Of a stretch of DNA of 7,035 nt, positions 1-6,164 are shown piece by piece (positions within the stretch are counted from its first letter, which is position 1; the number at the start of each line of letters is the position of its first letter). Made by a program: the position numbers and the translations under genes. Below the pieces are notes generated by a model. The model did not search any database, was not told the origin of the DNA, and worked only from the letters and a program-made list of their open reading frames with translations. Location: NCBI GenBank assembly GCA_002394235.1, contig DGTF01000075.1, forward strand, positions 1-7,035, in the 5' to 3' direction. The DNA is from Eubacterium sp. UBA4343 (GTDB lineage Bacteria; Bacillota; Clostridia; Lachnospirales; Lachnospiraceae).

Positions 1-44
1 AGGTACCGATTATTTACCACTTACGCGAGAGATTTTGCTTCCTC

Positions 45-94
45 AAAAAGTTTGGAAAATCGGGGAATACTGTATGTATTTCCGATTTTCCAAA
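45..94 (-). terminator. Intrinsic terminator of the SDR / Cys-rich / GcvT-like operon
   Basis: Bases 51-63 (TTTGGAAAATCGG) and 82-94 (CCGATTTTCCAAA) are a perfect 13-bp inverted repeat. The loop can pair further (ATAC with GTAT). Read leftward, the hairpin is followed by CTTTTTG (rc of 44-50), a short U-run, so it fits a Rho-independent terminator about 60 nt past the stop of the GcvT-like gene. A second small hairpin, TTGCAC/GTGCAA at 95-111, lies between it and the gene. Bases 1-44 hold nothing I can assign. Confidence 0.75.
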
Positions 95-154
95 TTGCAC
101 TGAGGGTGCAAAAGATCCGCTGCTCAGCCGAAGACGATTTATTCAGATGTTCCC

Positions 155-1180
155 TTATGCCAGCCAGTTCTTTTCGGTGATCACGCAGTCGTAGCCGTGG
201 ATCTTTATCTTGTCGCCAATTTTCAGCGCGCCCTTCTTTGCCAGAATGTAGCCGTTGTTGACTTCCTTCACATAGGAGTAGACCATCTTGGAGACACGGC
301 CAACCTCTTCTTCCTCAGAGTCGATAAAGACAGCTTCGCCGGGGCCGCCGTACTGCTTGGCCCGGATGTAGAAGTCATCCGCCAGCACTTCAAAGCCAAC
401 CATTTCCCGGGCGGGGCCGGTTTCTTTCACCTTCAGCAGCGCTTCCTTGCCGATAAAGTCCTTATCCCACTTGATGTTCTTGTCCAGACCTACTTCCAGA
501 GGATTGGTGTGGGCGAGATCCCGCATATAGTAGATACCCGCTTCGGTGGGCAGTGTCCAGGCCATGATCTGGAACTCGGTGACACGCATTCCGCCGTTTT
601 TCACGACCTCGGCATCCACCAGCTGCTCGATGGCTTCCAGATCGTCGGGGGACATATAGATCTCGTAGCCCCATTTTTCACCGGTAAAGCCGCCCCGGTT
701 GATCTTCACAGGGATTCCATTAATTTCGTTGTCCCGGATCTCGAAGAATTTCTGATCCTCGACGGAATTGGCGCACAGGGCCTCGATGACAGCCTTGGAC
801 TTGGGCCCCTGGACAGCCAGCATCTGCCAATCCTCGGTGATCTCCGTCCATTCCACATCATAATCGCCCTGATGGTAGTACCACCAGTCGTCAGCCTTGG
901 TGGCATACAGCGTGGAAACCCAATAGGTATCCTCGGAAACCCGCATGATAACCACGTCATCAATGATCTCGCCCTGCTCGTTCAGCATGGTGGTGTAGCG
1001 ATCCCGCCCCACAGCCAGGGAGGCAATGTTGCCGGTATAGATGTGATCCAGAAATGCCACCACATCCGGGCCGGTAATCTCGATGAGCTGATGGGTCCAG
1101 AAATACCAGCCAACGGCTTTGCGGACAGCCATGTGTTCGCTGCGCTTCATATCATCGTATTTGAATATATTCTTATACAT
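155..1180 (-). CDS. GcvT-like tetrahydrofolate-dependent (amino)methyltransferase / demethylase
   Basis: A 341-aa cytosolic protein of the GcvT (glycine cleavage T) fold. Visible family landmarks are LNEQGEIIDD at about 66-75 (the acidic GxIIDD motif of the folate/catalytic site), LAVQGPKS at 121-128, FTGEKWGYEIY at 165-175, EAGIYYMRDL at 213-222, PLEVGL at 227-232 and DFIGKEAL at 241-248 before the C-terminal barrel domain. Length is slightly below the usual 360-370 aa. The usual LRLEAG motif reads LPTEAG (210-215), so the normally conserved Arg is lost, and no other glycine cleavage genes (gcvH, gcvP) are nearby. Both points argue for a specialised paralogue, such as an O-, N- or S-demethylase passing a methyl group to tetrahydrofolate (known for the LigM, DesA and DmdA relatives), rather than true GcvT; the substrate is unknown. 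The start is set by GGGAGG 7 nt upstream. It is the last gene of the operon, 15 bp after the Cys-rich gene. Confidence 0.85.
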   Translation of the reverse strand: MYKNIFKYDDMKRSEHMAVRKAVGWYFWTHQLIEITGPDVVAFLDHIYTGNIASLAVGRDRYTTMLNEQGEIIDDVVIMRVSEDTYWVSTLYATKADDWWYYHQGDYDVEWTEITEDWQMLAVQGPKSKAVIEALCANSVEDQKFFEIRDNEINGIPVKINRGGFTGEKWGYEIYMSPDDLEAIEQLVDAEVVKNGGMRVTEFQIMAWTLPTEAGIYYMRDLAHTNPLEVGLDKNIKWDKDFIGKEALLKVKETGPAREMVGFEVLADDFYIRAKQYGGPGEAVFIDSEEEEVGRVSKMVYSYVKEVNNGYILAKKGALKIGDKIKIHGYDCVITEKNWLA

Positions 1181-1195
1181 GGTGCTTCCTCCCCA

Positions 1196-2425
1196 TTAAG
1201 CGAACTTGTCGATTTTCTTGGCAATTTTAATGCGGAGCTTCCTTTCGGGAGAGTCCTCTTCCCAGCAGGCCCACTGGGCATTGATCAGGGTCTTGGACAT
1301 GCCGTACCACATGGCAACATGAGCTTCCGGCATGTTCTTGGTGCCGGTAATCTCCAAACCGCTGCGATCAATGACCAGGATGCACTCTTTCTCATTGAAT
1401 GCCTCAACCTCGTAGGAGCAGACCAGTGCCTGGAGCTGCATTTCGATTAGCCCTGCCAGCAGCCGCCCGTCTTCCTTGAGGGAATTGGGTACGCCCATCC
1501 AGTCCCGCAGGCCCTTAATGGCGTAGCGCTCGCCAAACATGGCCTTGCCGGCGGCCTCCAGCACGCACCACAGGATGTGGTCGGCCTGCGTCTGGGTAAC
1601 GTAGCCCCGCTTCACGGTCTCCGCGATGGCAGGGAGCACATACAGCGACGCGGCGGTGGACATATTCATCATCTGGTTGGAGGAATCGGTCTCGTTGTTG
1701 GTGCCGTTGACGAAATGATAGTTGCACTCCTCACGGAACATCATGGGCTCTTCCACGGTGTCCTCTTCCTGGGTGTACTTCTTATAATCGTCTGTAACTG
1801 CCGGACCAAAGCTCTCCCACAGTGCGTGAGGGGGAGCGGGATACTTTTCCCGGTTCTCAGCGATAATGCGGCAGTGACGGTCGCCGCAGCCCTTTGCCTC
1901 GACCATCATATAGTCCAGGGTAGGGCCGTCCGGGCGGCGTTCCCGGGCTGCCTTCGCCTGACCCTGGAGGCTCATGGTAGTTGTCCGGCACAGCTCGGAG
2001 CCCACGATATCCCAGTCGCAGACATCCAGTTCTTTCTCGCACCGGTAGGTACCGAAGTCCTGGCAGCGACCGCACATCAGCAGGGCGTCGTCGCCCTTGT
2101 CGCCAATCAGGGCGCCAGGATAATCGCCGCACATGAATGGGTGAATGCCAAAGCCGTCATCGTCACCGTAATATTTTCCGGTCATGTACAGCCGCTGGAA
2201 AGCCTCCTCACACATCATCTGGGCACGCTCGGGATAGTCCGGCACAATGATTCGCAGCGCCTGAATGGCGGCTGCGGAAAGGACGGATTCAAAACGGCTG
2301 ATGTAGTGCATTGCCTCGTGATAGCTAATCAGTTTGTTCCAAGGGGACTGGATGGCCACATATTCCTTTATAGAGGTACCTACGCCGGAATCCTGGGGGA
2401 TTCTTTCATCGATTTTCTTGCTCAT
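1196..2425 (-). CDS. Cysteine-rich protein of unknown function, middle gene of operon
   Basis: A 409-aa soluble protein with no signal peptide or membrane segment. I do not recognise a named family. The middle is cysteine-rich: C99, C118-x2-C121, C129, C136, C146, then GCGDRHC with C180 and C185, a spacing that suggests a metal or Fe-S site. The GCGDRHC stretch before a charged helix recalls the cysteine-bearing end of V4R (4-vinyl reductase-like) small-molecule-binding domains or of the ATC-hydrolase-like family; this is an impression only. The C-terminal half (about 260-405) is helical and ends in a strand/helix pattern with W/C-rich AQWACWEED (382-390) and a basic tail. It may be a degenerate second copy of the first half in which the cysteine cluster is lost. 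The start is supported by AAGGAG 8 nt upstream, and that ribosome binding site lies just past the SDR stop. Translation is probably coupled with both neighbours, so it likely works on the same substrate. Confidence 0.85.
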   Translation of the reverse strand: MSKKIDERIPQDSGVGTSIKEYVAIQSPWNKLISYHEAMHYISRFESVLSAAAIQALRIIVPDYPERAQMMCEEAFQRLYMTGKYYGDDDGFGIHPFMCGDYPGALIGDKGDDALLMCGRCQDFGTYRCEKELDVCDWDIVGSELCRTTTMSLQGQAKAARERRPDGPTLDYMMVEAKGCGDRHCRIIAENREKYPAPPHALWESFGPAVTDDYKKYTQEEDTVEEPMMFREECNYHFVNGTNNETDSSNQMMNMSTAASLYVLPAIAETVKRGYVTQTQADHILWCVLEAAGKAMFGERYAIKGLRDWMGVPNSLKEDGRLLAGLIEMQLQALVCSYEVEAFNEKECILVIDRSGLEITGTKNMPEAHVAMWYGMSKTLINAQWACWEEDSPERKLRIKIAKKIDKFA

Positions 2426-2440
2426 TACGGTACTCCTTTC

Positions 2441-3346
2441 TTATTCTTCAGGGGGGTACTGGTCGAGGGCGGGCTGGAAACGGAAAATGTTGTGGGTCGC
2501 TCCGGAGTCTGCAACCACGCATTCGCCGGTAATGCCGTCCGCCATAGGCGTGGACAGGGCGTAGGCGATGATGGCGACCTCGTCCACCGGCTGCTGTCCA
2601 TCCGTTCTCCAGGCCATCAGCTCGTCGTAGATTTCATCCTGCTTCTCTTCCGAAATCCCTTCGGAAGCTAAATTGCCTGCCGCGCCGGGGGTGACCATTC
2701 CGCCGGGGGCGACGGAATTGACCATGATTCCGTACCGCTTCAGCTCCTTTGCGGCCTGGGTGGCCAGAGCCACTACCGCGCCCTTGCTGGCGGCGTAGTG
2801 GGCGTATCCGCCGAACACAGGGTAGGGCATCCAGGGGCTGTTGGAGGCGATGAGCACGATCTTGCCCTTGACACCGTGCTCCACCATGTACCGACTGACG
2901 TACTTCACAAGGTAGAACGCACCGTTGACGTTGGTGTCCATGACCTTCTCCAGATCCTCCCTGGGAAGATCATACAAATGGGCGTAGTTCCAGGTGGCCG
3001 CGGAGTTGATAAAGATATCCAGACCGCCGAAGGTATCCACGGTGAAGCTAACCAGCTTTTCCACCTGTTCCTCTTCACGGACATCGCAGAAGCAGAACTG
3101 AACACGATCGCCATAACCCTGCTGGGTCAGCAGATCCATGGCCGCTTCCTTTTCCACATCGGAATTGGAGGCGATGACCACCTTGGCGCCGCCCTGAAGC
3201 AGACGCAGTGCAATGTCAAAACCCAAACCGGAGCTGCCCCCGGGTACCAGGGCGACTTTGCCTTTTACAGAAAACATATCCTCCAGGGGACGGGCAACTT
3301 TTATGTAGCCCTCCAACATGGCTTTATCACCGGGCCGAAATGACAT
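2441..3346 (-). CDS. Short-chain dehydrogenase/reductase (SDR), first gene of operon
   Basis: A 301-aa NAD(P)-dependent oxidoreductase of the classical SDR family. The Rossmann glycine motif is at 36-42 (GGSSGLG), the acidic DVR at 88-90, NSAA (variant of NNAG) at 114-117, the structural Asn in DTNVNG at N139, the catalytic Ser probably S170, and the catalytic pair Y184-x3-K188 (YAASK). PGG at 214-216 is the post-catalytic PG motif. All catalytic positions are present. The usual TG of the glycine motif is PG (P35), which is uncommon. A 27-residue N-terminal extension precedes the first strand (GKVALV), and the C-terminus carries about 20 residues past the cofactor domain. Start: AAGGAG lies 7 nt upstream of the ATG. 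It is the promoter-proximal gene, divergent from the regulator. The likely role is oxidation or reduction of a hydroxyl/keto group on the compound handled by the GcvT-like enzyme; the substrate is not readable. Confidence 0.93.
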   Translation of the reverse strand: MSFRPGDKAMLEGYIKVARPLEDMFSVKGKVALVPGGSSGLGFDIALRLLQGGAKVVIASNSDVEKEAAMDLLTQQGYGDRVQFCFCDVREEEQVEKLVSFTVDTFGGLDIFINSAATWNYAHLYDLPREDLEKVMDTNVNGAFYLVKYVSRYMVEHGVKGKIVLIASNSPWMPYPVFGGYAHYAASKGAVVALATQAAKELKRYGIMVNSVAPGGMVTPGAAGNLASEGISEEKQDEIYDELMAWRTDGQQPVDEVAIIAYALSTPMADGITGECVVADSGATHNIFRFQPALDQYPPEE

Positions 3347-3366
3347 AAAGACTCCTTCTTTCTTAG

Positions 3367-3395
3367 TACACCATCGTTTTGATGGGTGTATAATA
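3367..3395 (-). promoter_or_regulatory. Candidate activator-dependent promoter and operator dyad of the operon
   Basis: A dyad, TACACCATC (3367-3375) - GTTTT - GATGGGTGTA (3381-3390), pairs 9 bases with one bulge. On the leftward strand a TATTAT -10-like box sits at 3390-3395, with no convincing -35 box 17-18 bp upstream. If that -10 is used, transcription starts within the dyad, so the dyad is either an operator at +1 or a stem-loop at the 5' end of the mRNA. A poor -35 is what an activator-controlled promoter would show, which suits the divergent PucR-type regulator. The promoter is a guess; the dyad is directly seen. Confidence 0.4.
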
Positions 3396-3514
3396 ATGAA
3401 TACTCTTCTCGGGATCGAACATCATGGTTATTGTAATTTGAAAATAGAACTATGAATATGCACAAAACAAAGGTTTTTATAGCTTAATATTCCGACAAAA
3501 TAACGGGCGGATCA

Positions 3515-3543
3515 TTGACTCCTCGATCACATTCCCCTATAAT
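3515..3543 (+). promoter_or_regulatory. Sigma-A promoter of the PucR-family regulator
   Basis: TTGACT (3515-3520), 17-bp spacer, TATAAT (3538-3543): a perfect -10, one mismatch in the -35 and ideal spacing. The predicted start is near 3550, giving a leader of about 24 nt to the ATG at 3574 with GGGAGGG in front of it. This predicts a steadily expressed regulator. Confidence 0.85.
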
Positions 3544-3573
3544 GAGGGCAGAACAAAAAAGGGAGGGAATCCC

Positions 3574-5088
3574 ATGAAACTGAATGCGGATATTGTATTC
3601 GGTGCGTTAAAACAGCGGTATCCCGTTAGAATGATGGGGACAAAGACCACGGACATGACGATTTCCCGTCCGGAGCTGTACCTGGATAACGAGGTGGAGT
3701 TTCTGTCGGATCATCTGTATCTGGCAACGGTAGATCATCTTCCTCTGCATCCCAAGCTTCAAAGAAACGTCGTGATCGTCGTAATCGGAGAGGGGGTGAA
3801 GCTCTCTCGCTATCGGGAAAAATGCTGCCTCATAGTGATCAAAGAAAAGGCGGATTTCTTTGAGGTCAACAAGTATATCTGTCAGGTTTTTGATCGTTAC
3901 TACGCATGGGAGAAGAAGCTCTTTGATATCTTCCTGGGGTCTGCGGATCTGCAGGAGATCGTGGACTGCAGTGTCCCTCTGTTCGGGCGGTCGATCCATG
4001 TGCTGGACGCTTCCTTTCATTATCTGACGCAGATGAAGGGGCGCCCCGAGGAAATCAGCCTGGAACCGGAGGAAATCAGCCAATATCTGGAATCCTTTGA
4101 AATGATTACGGATAAACACGGCGCAGTTCTGCTGGATATGGGAGGCACACAGTACCTGTGCGTCAATCTGTTCAATGAAGCGGGAGACTATATCGGCTGC
4201 GCCTATCTGGAAGGCGGGGATCGCCCTTTCGGAGAAGGCGACAAGGTTCTGGCGGAATTTATGGGCAGCCTCATGGAAAAGGCCATCGAAAGGAATCCTT
4301 CCATGCTTACCAGCGAGCAAACCATGATCAAAAATGCCCTGATGAATCTGGTCAATGAATACCCCCTGACTGCCAACCAGAAATGGAAGCTCAATCTGAG
4401 AAAGCCCGGACAGCATTTCGTCTGTATCACCCAACACAGCGCAAACCGGCTTTCCCGGCTTCCCAAGGGATATATTTGCGGCGCTTTTGAAAGCGAATTT
4501 CCTGGTTCTTTTGCATTTCCGAAGGAGAATGTCATTATCTGTTTTCTGGATGTATCCGGATTTACGGATAAAAAGGGAAGCTATTATTCCAATCTGAACG
4601 GGAAACTCAAAAAATTCCTGAAGGAAACCAGCGGCATCGCGGGGATCAGCAACGGGTTTTCGGAGCTTTCCGGTGCGCGGATCGCCTATGCGCAGGCGGA
4701 AGCAGCCATTGAAAACGGCATGGTTACCAATCCGGAGACGGTGCTATTCTATTTTCAGTCCTACGCGCTGATCAGTATGGTGATCAACGCGGTGGGAAAC
4801 CTGCCGGCAGAGGCTTATTTCTCAGAACAGCTTCAGAATCTGATCAGGCATGATAAAACCGGGCCGATTTCCTACCTGGACACCCTGCGCGTTTTTCTTC
4901 GCAACAGCATGTCCTATTCCCAGACGGCGAAGGAGCTGTACATCCACCGCAGTACGGTGGTAGATCGGATCAGCCGGATCGAGCGGGAACTGGATGTCAA
5001 TCTGAAGGATCCGGATACACGGCTACAGCTGGAGATCATTCTCAAAGCCATGGAAATAGAGGACATGGTGCAGCAGTCCAGGGAGTAA
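3574..5088 (+). CDS. PucR/CdaR-family transcriptional regulator
   Basis: A 504-aa cytosolic DNA-binding regulator. The C-terminal 70 residues (about 435-492) match the PucR-type helix-turn-helix: a leading helix, LDTLRVFLRNSMSYSQTA, then the DNA-contacting segment ELYIHRSTVVDRISRIE and the tail LDVNLKDPDTRLQLEIILKA. The N-terminal part (about 1-120) looks like the PucR-type ligand-sensing region. Residues about 105-250 look like a GAF-like sensor, with LFGRSIHVLDASFHYLT and later YIGCAYLEGGDRPFGEGD. Residues about 330-410 form the linker domain with GISNGFSELSGARIAYAQAEAAIE, typical of this family. PucR/CdaR proteins usually activate catabolic genes in answer to the substrate; that is family knowledge. 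The divergent position 227 bp from the SDR operon suggests this operon is its target. Start: GGGAGGG lies 6 nt upstream. It ends at a strong terminator. Confidence 0.92.
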   Translation: MKLNADIVFGALKQRYPVRMMGTKTTDMTISRPELYLDNEVEFLSDHLYLATVDHLPLHPKLQRNVVIVVIGEGVKLSRYREKCCLIVIKEKADFFEVNKYICQVFDRYYAWEKKLFDIFLGSADLQEIVDCSVPLFGRSIHVLDASFHYLTQMKGRPEEISLEPEEISQYLESFEMITDKHGAVLLDMGGTQYLCVNLFNEAGDYIGCAYLEGGDRPFGEGDKVLAEFMGSLMEKAIERNPSMLTSEQTMIKNALMNLVNEYPLTANQKWKLNLRKPGQHFVCITQHSANRLSRLPKGYICGAFESEFPGSFAFPKENVIICFLDVSGFTDKKGSYYSNLNGKLKKFLKETSGIAGISNGFSELSGARIAYAQAEAAIENGMVTNPETVLFYFQSYALISMVINAVGNLPAEAYFSEQLQNLIRHDKTGPISYLDTLRVFLRNSMSYSQTAKELYIHRSTVVDRISRIERELDVNLKDPDTRLQLEIILKAMEIEDMVQQSRE

Positions 5089-5093
5089 GAAAA

Positions 5094-5119
5094 CCGCCGC
5101 GGGAAAATTCCTGCGGCGG
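5094..5119. terminator. Bidirectional intrinsic terminator between convergent genes
   Basis: CCGCCGCGGG (5094-5103) pairs with CCTGCGGCGG (5110-5119), 10 bp with one G-T wobble, and the loop AAAATT can extend the stem by AA/TT. It begins 5 bp after the regulator stop and is followed by ATTTTC on the + strand. On the - strand it lies about 20 bp past the stop of the 71-aa gene and is followed by GTTTTCTT. It can serve both genes. Confidence 0.85.
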
Positions 5120-5137
5120 CATTTTCAATATGGGGAC

Positions 5138-5353
5138 TCAGCGAGAGCACTTTTTCAGATCTTCGTCGATCTGATCAGCGAGCTTAGCGACCTCGGCTGA
5201 TTCGGGGTAGGACAGCAGCGTGCGGTAGGTCAGCGCGCCTACCAGCTTCATGCGGGGATCCTTGCTGGATCCGGGAACGTACTTTTCCAGAACCTTTTTG
5301 CCCTCAGGGCTGCGCATAATGTCGCGAATCTTGGAATCCAGGGACAGTGCCAT
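5138..5353 (-). CDS. Small 71-aa helical protein of unknown function
   Basis: A 71-aa protein that is soluble and rich in charged residues. MRSPEGKKVLEKYVPG (13-28) is followed by a short loop and two amphipathic stretches ending in LADQIDEDLKKCSR. The pattern of GKxVLEKYxPG, then a hydrophobic helix, then ExxxxIDEDL resembles small helical domains that I recall at the ends of larger oxidoreductase or hydrolase proteins of Clostridia; this is an impression, not an assignment. Very strong coding evidence comes from the start: AAGGAGGT 7 nt before the ATG, a well-formed promoter (5419-5447) and a terminator. It is monocistronic and convergent with the regulator. It could be a stand-alone domain acting with the operon proteins or an unrelated housekeeping factor. 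It has one cysteine, near the C-terminus. Confidence 0.85.
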   Translation of the reverse strand: MALSLDSKIRDIMRSPEGKKVLEKYVPGSSKDPRMKLVGALTYRTLLSYPESAEVAKLADQIDEDLKKCSR

Positions 5354-5389
5354 AATCGTTACCTCCTTAGTATGGTAGTGAGTGTGTTA

Positions 5390-5411
5390 AAAATTCTTTC
5401 CCGAGAATTTT
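5390..5411 (-). promoter_or_regulatory. Perfect dyad over the transcription start of the 71-aa gene
   Basis: AAAATTCT (5390-5397) and AGAATTTT (5404-5411) form a perfect 8-bp inverted repeat with a TTCCCG spacer. It starts about 7 bp downstream of the -10 box at 5419-5424, so it covers roughly +1 to +22 of the leader. It is either a repressor operator or a 5' mRNA stem-loop. No trans-acting factor is visible. Confidence 0.5.
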
Positions 5412-5418
5412 ACCACTC

Positions 5419-5447
5419 ATAATATACCGCATTGTCGGAGGAAACAA
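5419..5447 (-). promoter_or_regulatory. Sigma-A promoter of the 71-aa gene
   Basis: On the leftward strand: TTGTTT (5442-5447), 17-bp spacer, TATTAT (5419-5424). The -10 matches 5 of 6 and the spacing is ideal; the -35 is moderate. It lies about 65 bp upstream of the ATG. Confidence 0.6.
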
Positions 5448-5518
5448 TATCCACAAAAAGAAGAGCGCTTTAAGCTAAAAACACGACATTATGACGGTAC
5501 ATCGCGTTTGCTTGGCAC

Positions 5519-5737
5519 ATGAAAACCCTTGCTACCGAAGCTGAGCGGAAGGAACTTATGAAGGCCTTCATCGAAAGAATTGACCTGTACCCGGAAAAGA
5601 GGAAGGACGGCTGCTGGATCAGGAGTATTGTATTCAATTTCCCGATGACTGTTGAAGGCGGGGAAGTTAAGGAATTGTCCTTGGAATCTGAGACTACCGT
5701 CGAGACGGTTGTCCTGCTGTCGCGGACCGGGATTTGA
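5519..5737 (+). pseudogene. C-terminal remnant of a large serine recombinase (TnpX/TndX-like)
   Basis: The 72-codon frame has the features of the very end of clostridial large serine recombinases: a helix ERKELMKAFIERIDLYPE, then the strand WIRSIVFNFPM, then the terminal VETVVLLSR motif, 4 residues before the stop. The resolvase catalytic domain, zinc-binding and coiled-coil regions are missing. The frame is closed by TGA at 5492-5494, the ATG has no ribosome binding site, and full proteins of this kind are about 500-600 aa. It is therefore a decayed fragment rather than a gene. The end of a recombinase gene commonly lies close to the end of its element, so it marks an old integration site. 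Confidence 0.75.
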
Positions 5738-5743
5738 TTCCGT

Positions 5744-5995
5744 TCACTCCTTCTGGTGCGCGAGGCGCTTGTCTTCGTAAAGCATGCGGTCCGCCGCGGC
5801 AGTCAGCTCTTTTGGCTGCATTGAAGAAGACATACACAGCGAGTATCCGACGCTGATCGAGAGACGGTAAGGAAGATTGCGCCTGCCTGCATCCTCTTCT
5901 ACCTGCTGATGCAGCAGTTCCACAAAACTGCTGACCGGCTCCAGCGCACTCTGCGTACCAATGATCAAAAATTCATCGCCGCCTTTTGTATCCGG
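5744..5995 (-). pseudogene. C-terminal half of a GGDEF (diguanylate cyclase) domain, truncated
   Basis: Read leftward from the stop codon at 5996-5998, the frame gives TKGGDEFLIIG, then a helix, RLSISVGYS, and AADRMLYEDKR near the end. These are the active-site GGDEF motif, the following strands and the typical ADxxLYxxKR final helix of diguanylate cyclases, which make cyclic di-GMP. The first half of the domain, with the metal-binding Asp and the nucleotide-binding helix, is absent, and there is no start codon with a ribosome binding site. The true 3' end is intact. It lies tail to tail with the recombinase remnant, 6 bp away. Just upstream, a partial AAAGGCGG copy (see findings) hints that the break came from a rearrangement. 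It is non-functional as it stands. Confidence 0.8.
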
Positions 5996-6033
5996 TCACC
6001 GCCTTTCCACTCCCCTCCTGCCGGGAGATTCAA

Positions 6034-6110
6034 TTAACAAAGCATTAACAAGTTGCAATAACAAAGTGTAAAAAGGTGTAAAAGCAGAACGTGTGAAAAT
6101 AGGACGTGTA
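6034..6110. repeat. Clusters of short direct repeats: TAACAA x3 and GTGTA/G x4
   Basis: TAACAA occurs at 6035, 6046 and 6059. GTGTA or GTGTG followed by A-rich sequence occurs at 6066, 6076, 6091 and 6106, spaced 10, 15 and 15 bp. Such same-direction motifs at roughly helical spacing can be binding sites, for example integrase arm sites or a regulator array. The block sits between the recombinase/GGDEF remnants and the tRNA unit. No coding frame is visible in 5999-6120. Confidence 0.35.
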
Positions 6111-6122
6111 ATTGTAATACGG

Positions 6123-6154
6123 AAAAAAGGAAGTCAGGCAAAAACCTGACTTCC
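6123..6154 (-). terminator. Intrinsic terminator of the tRNA-Val / tRNA-Met unit
   Basis: Read leftward: a perfect 10-bp stem (6145-6154 with 6129-6138, GGAAGTCAGG and its complement), a 6-nt loop at 6139-6144, then six T (complement of 6123-6128). It is a textbook Rho-independent terminator 11 bp after the 3' end of tRNA-Met. Confidence 0.93.
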
Positions 6155-6164
6155 CGATTATACA

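Noticed and set aside
155..1180. Glycine cleavage T protein in the housekeeping sense (gcvT)
   Set aside because: No gcvH or gcvP nearby, an altered LRLEAG motif and linkage to an SDR and a catabolic-type regulator make a specialised relative more likely.
197..1450. Long open frame of 417 codons on the + strand
   Set aside because: It lies opposite the GcvT-like and Cys-rich genes, has no ribosome binding site and reads as low-complexity His/Gly/Leu-rich sequence typical of an antisense shadow in GC-rich coding DNA.
1577..2671. Open frame of 364 codons on the + strand
   Set aside because: Antisense to the Cys-rich and SDR genes, both of which have clear starts and (for the SDR) family motifs; this frame has neither.
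2798..3343. Open frame of 181 codons on the + strand
   Set aside because: Antisense to the SDR, His-rich and motif-free, with no ribosome binding site.
3347..3573. Riboswitch in the regulator/operon intergenic region
   Set aside because: Only one short dyad is present, and I see no conserved riboswitch core; the regulator leader is only about 24 nt.
3607..4437. Open frame of 276 codons on the - strand
   Set aside because: Antisense to the PucR-type regulator; no start signals or family features.
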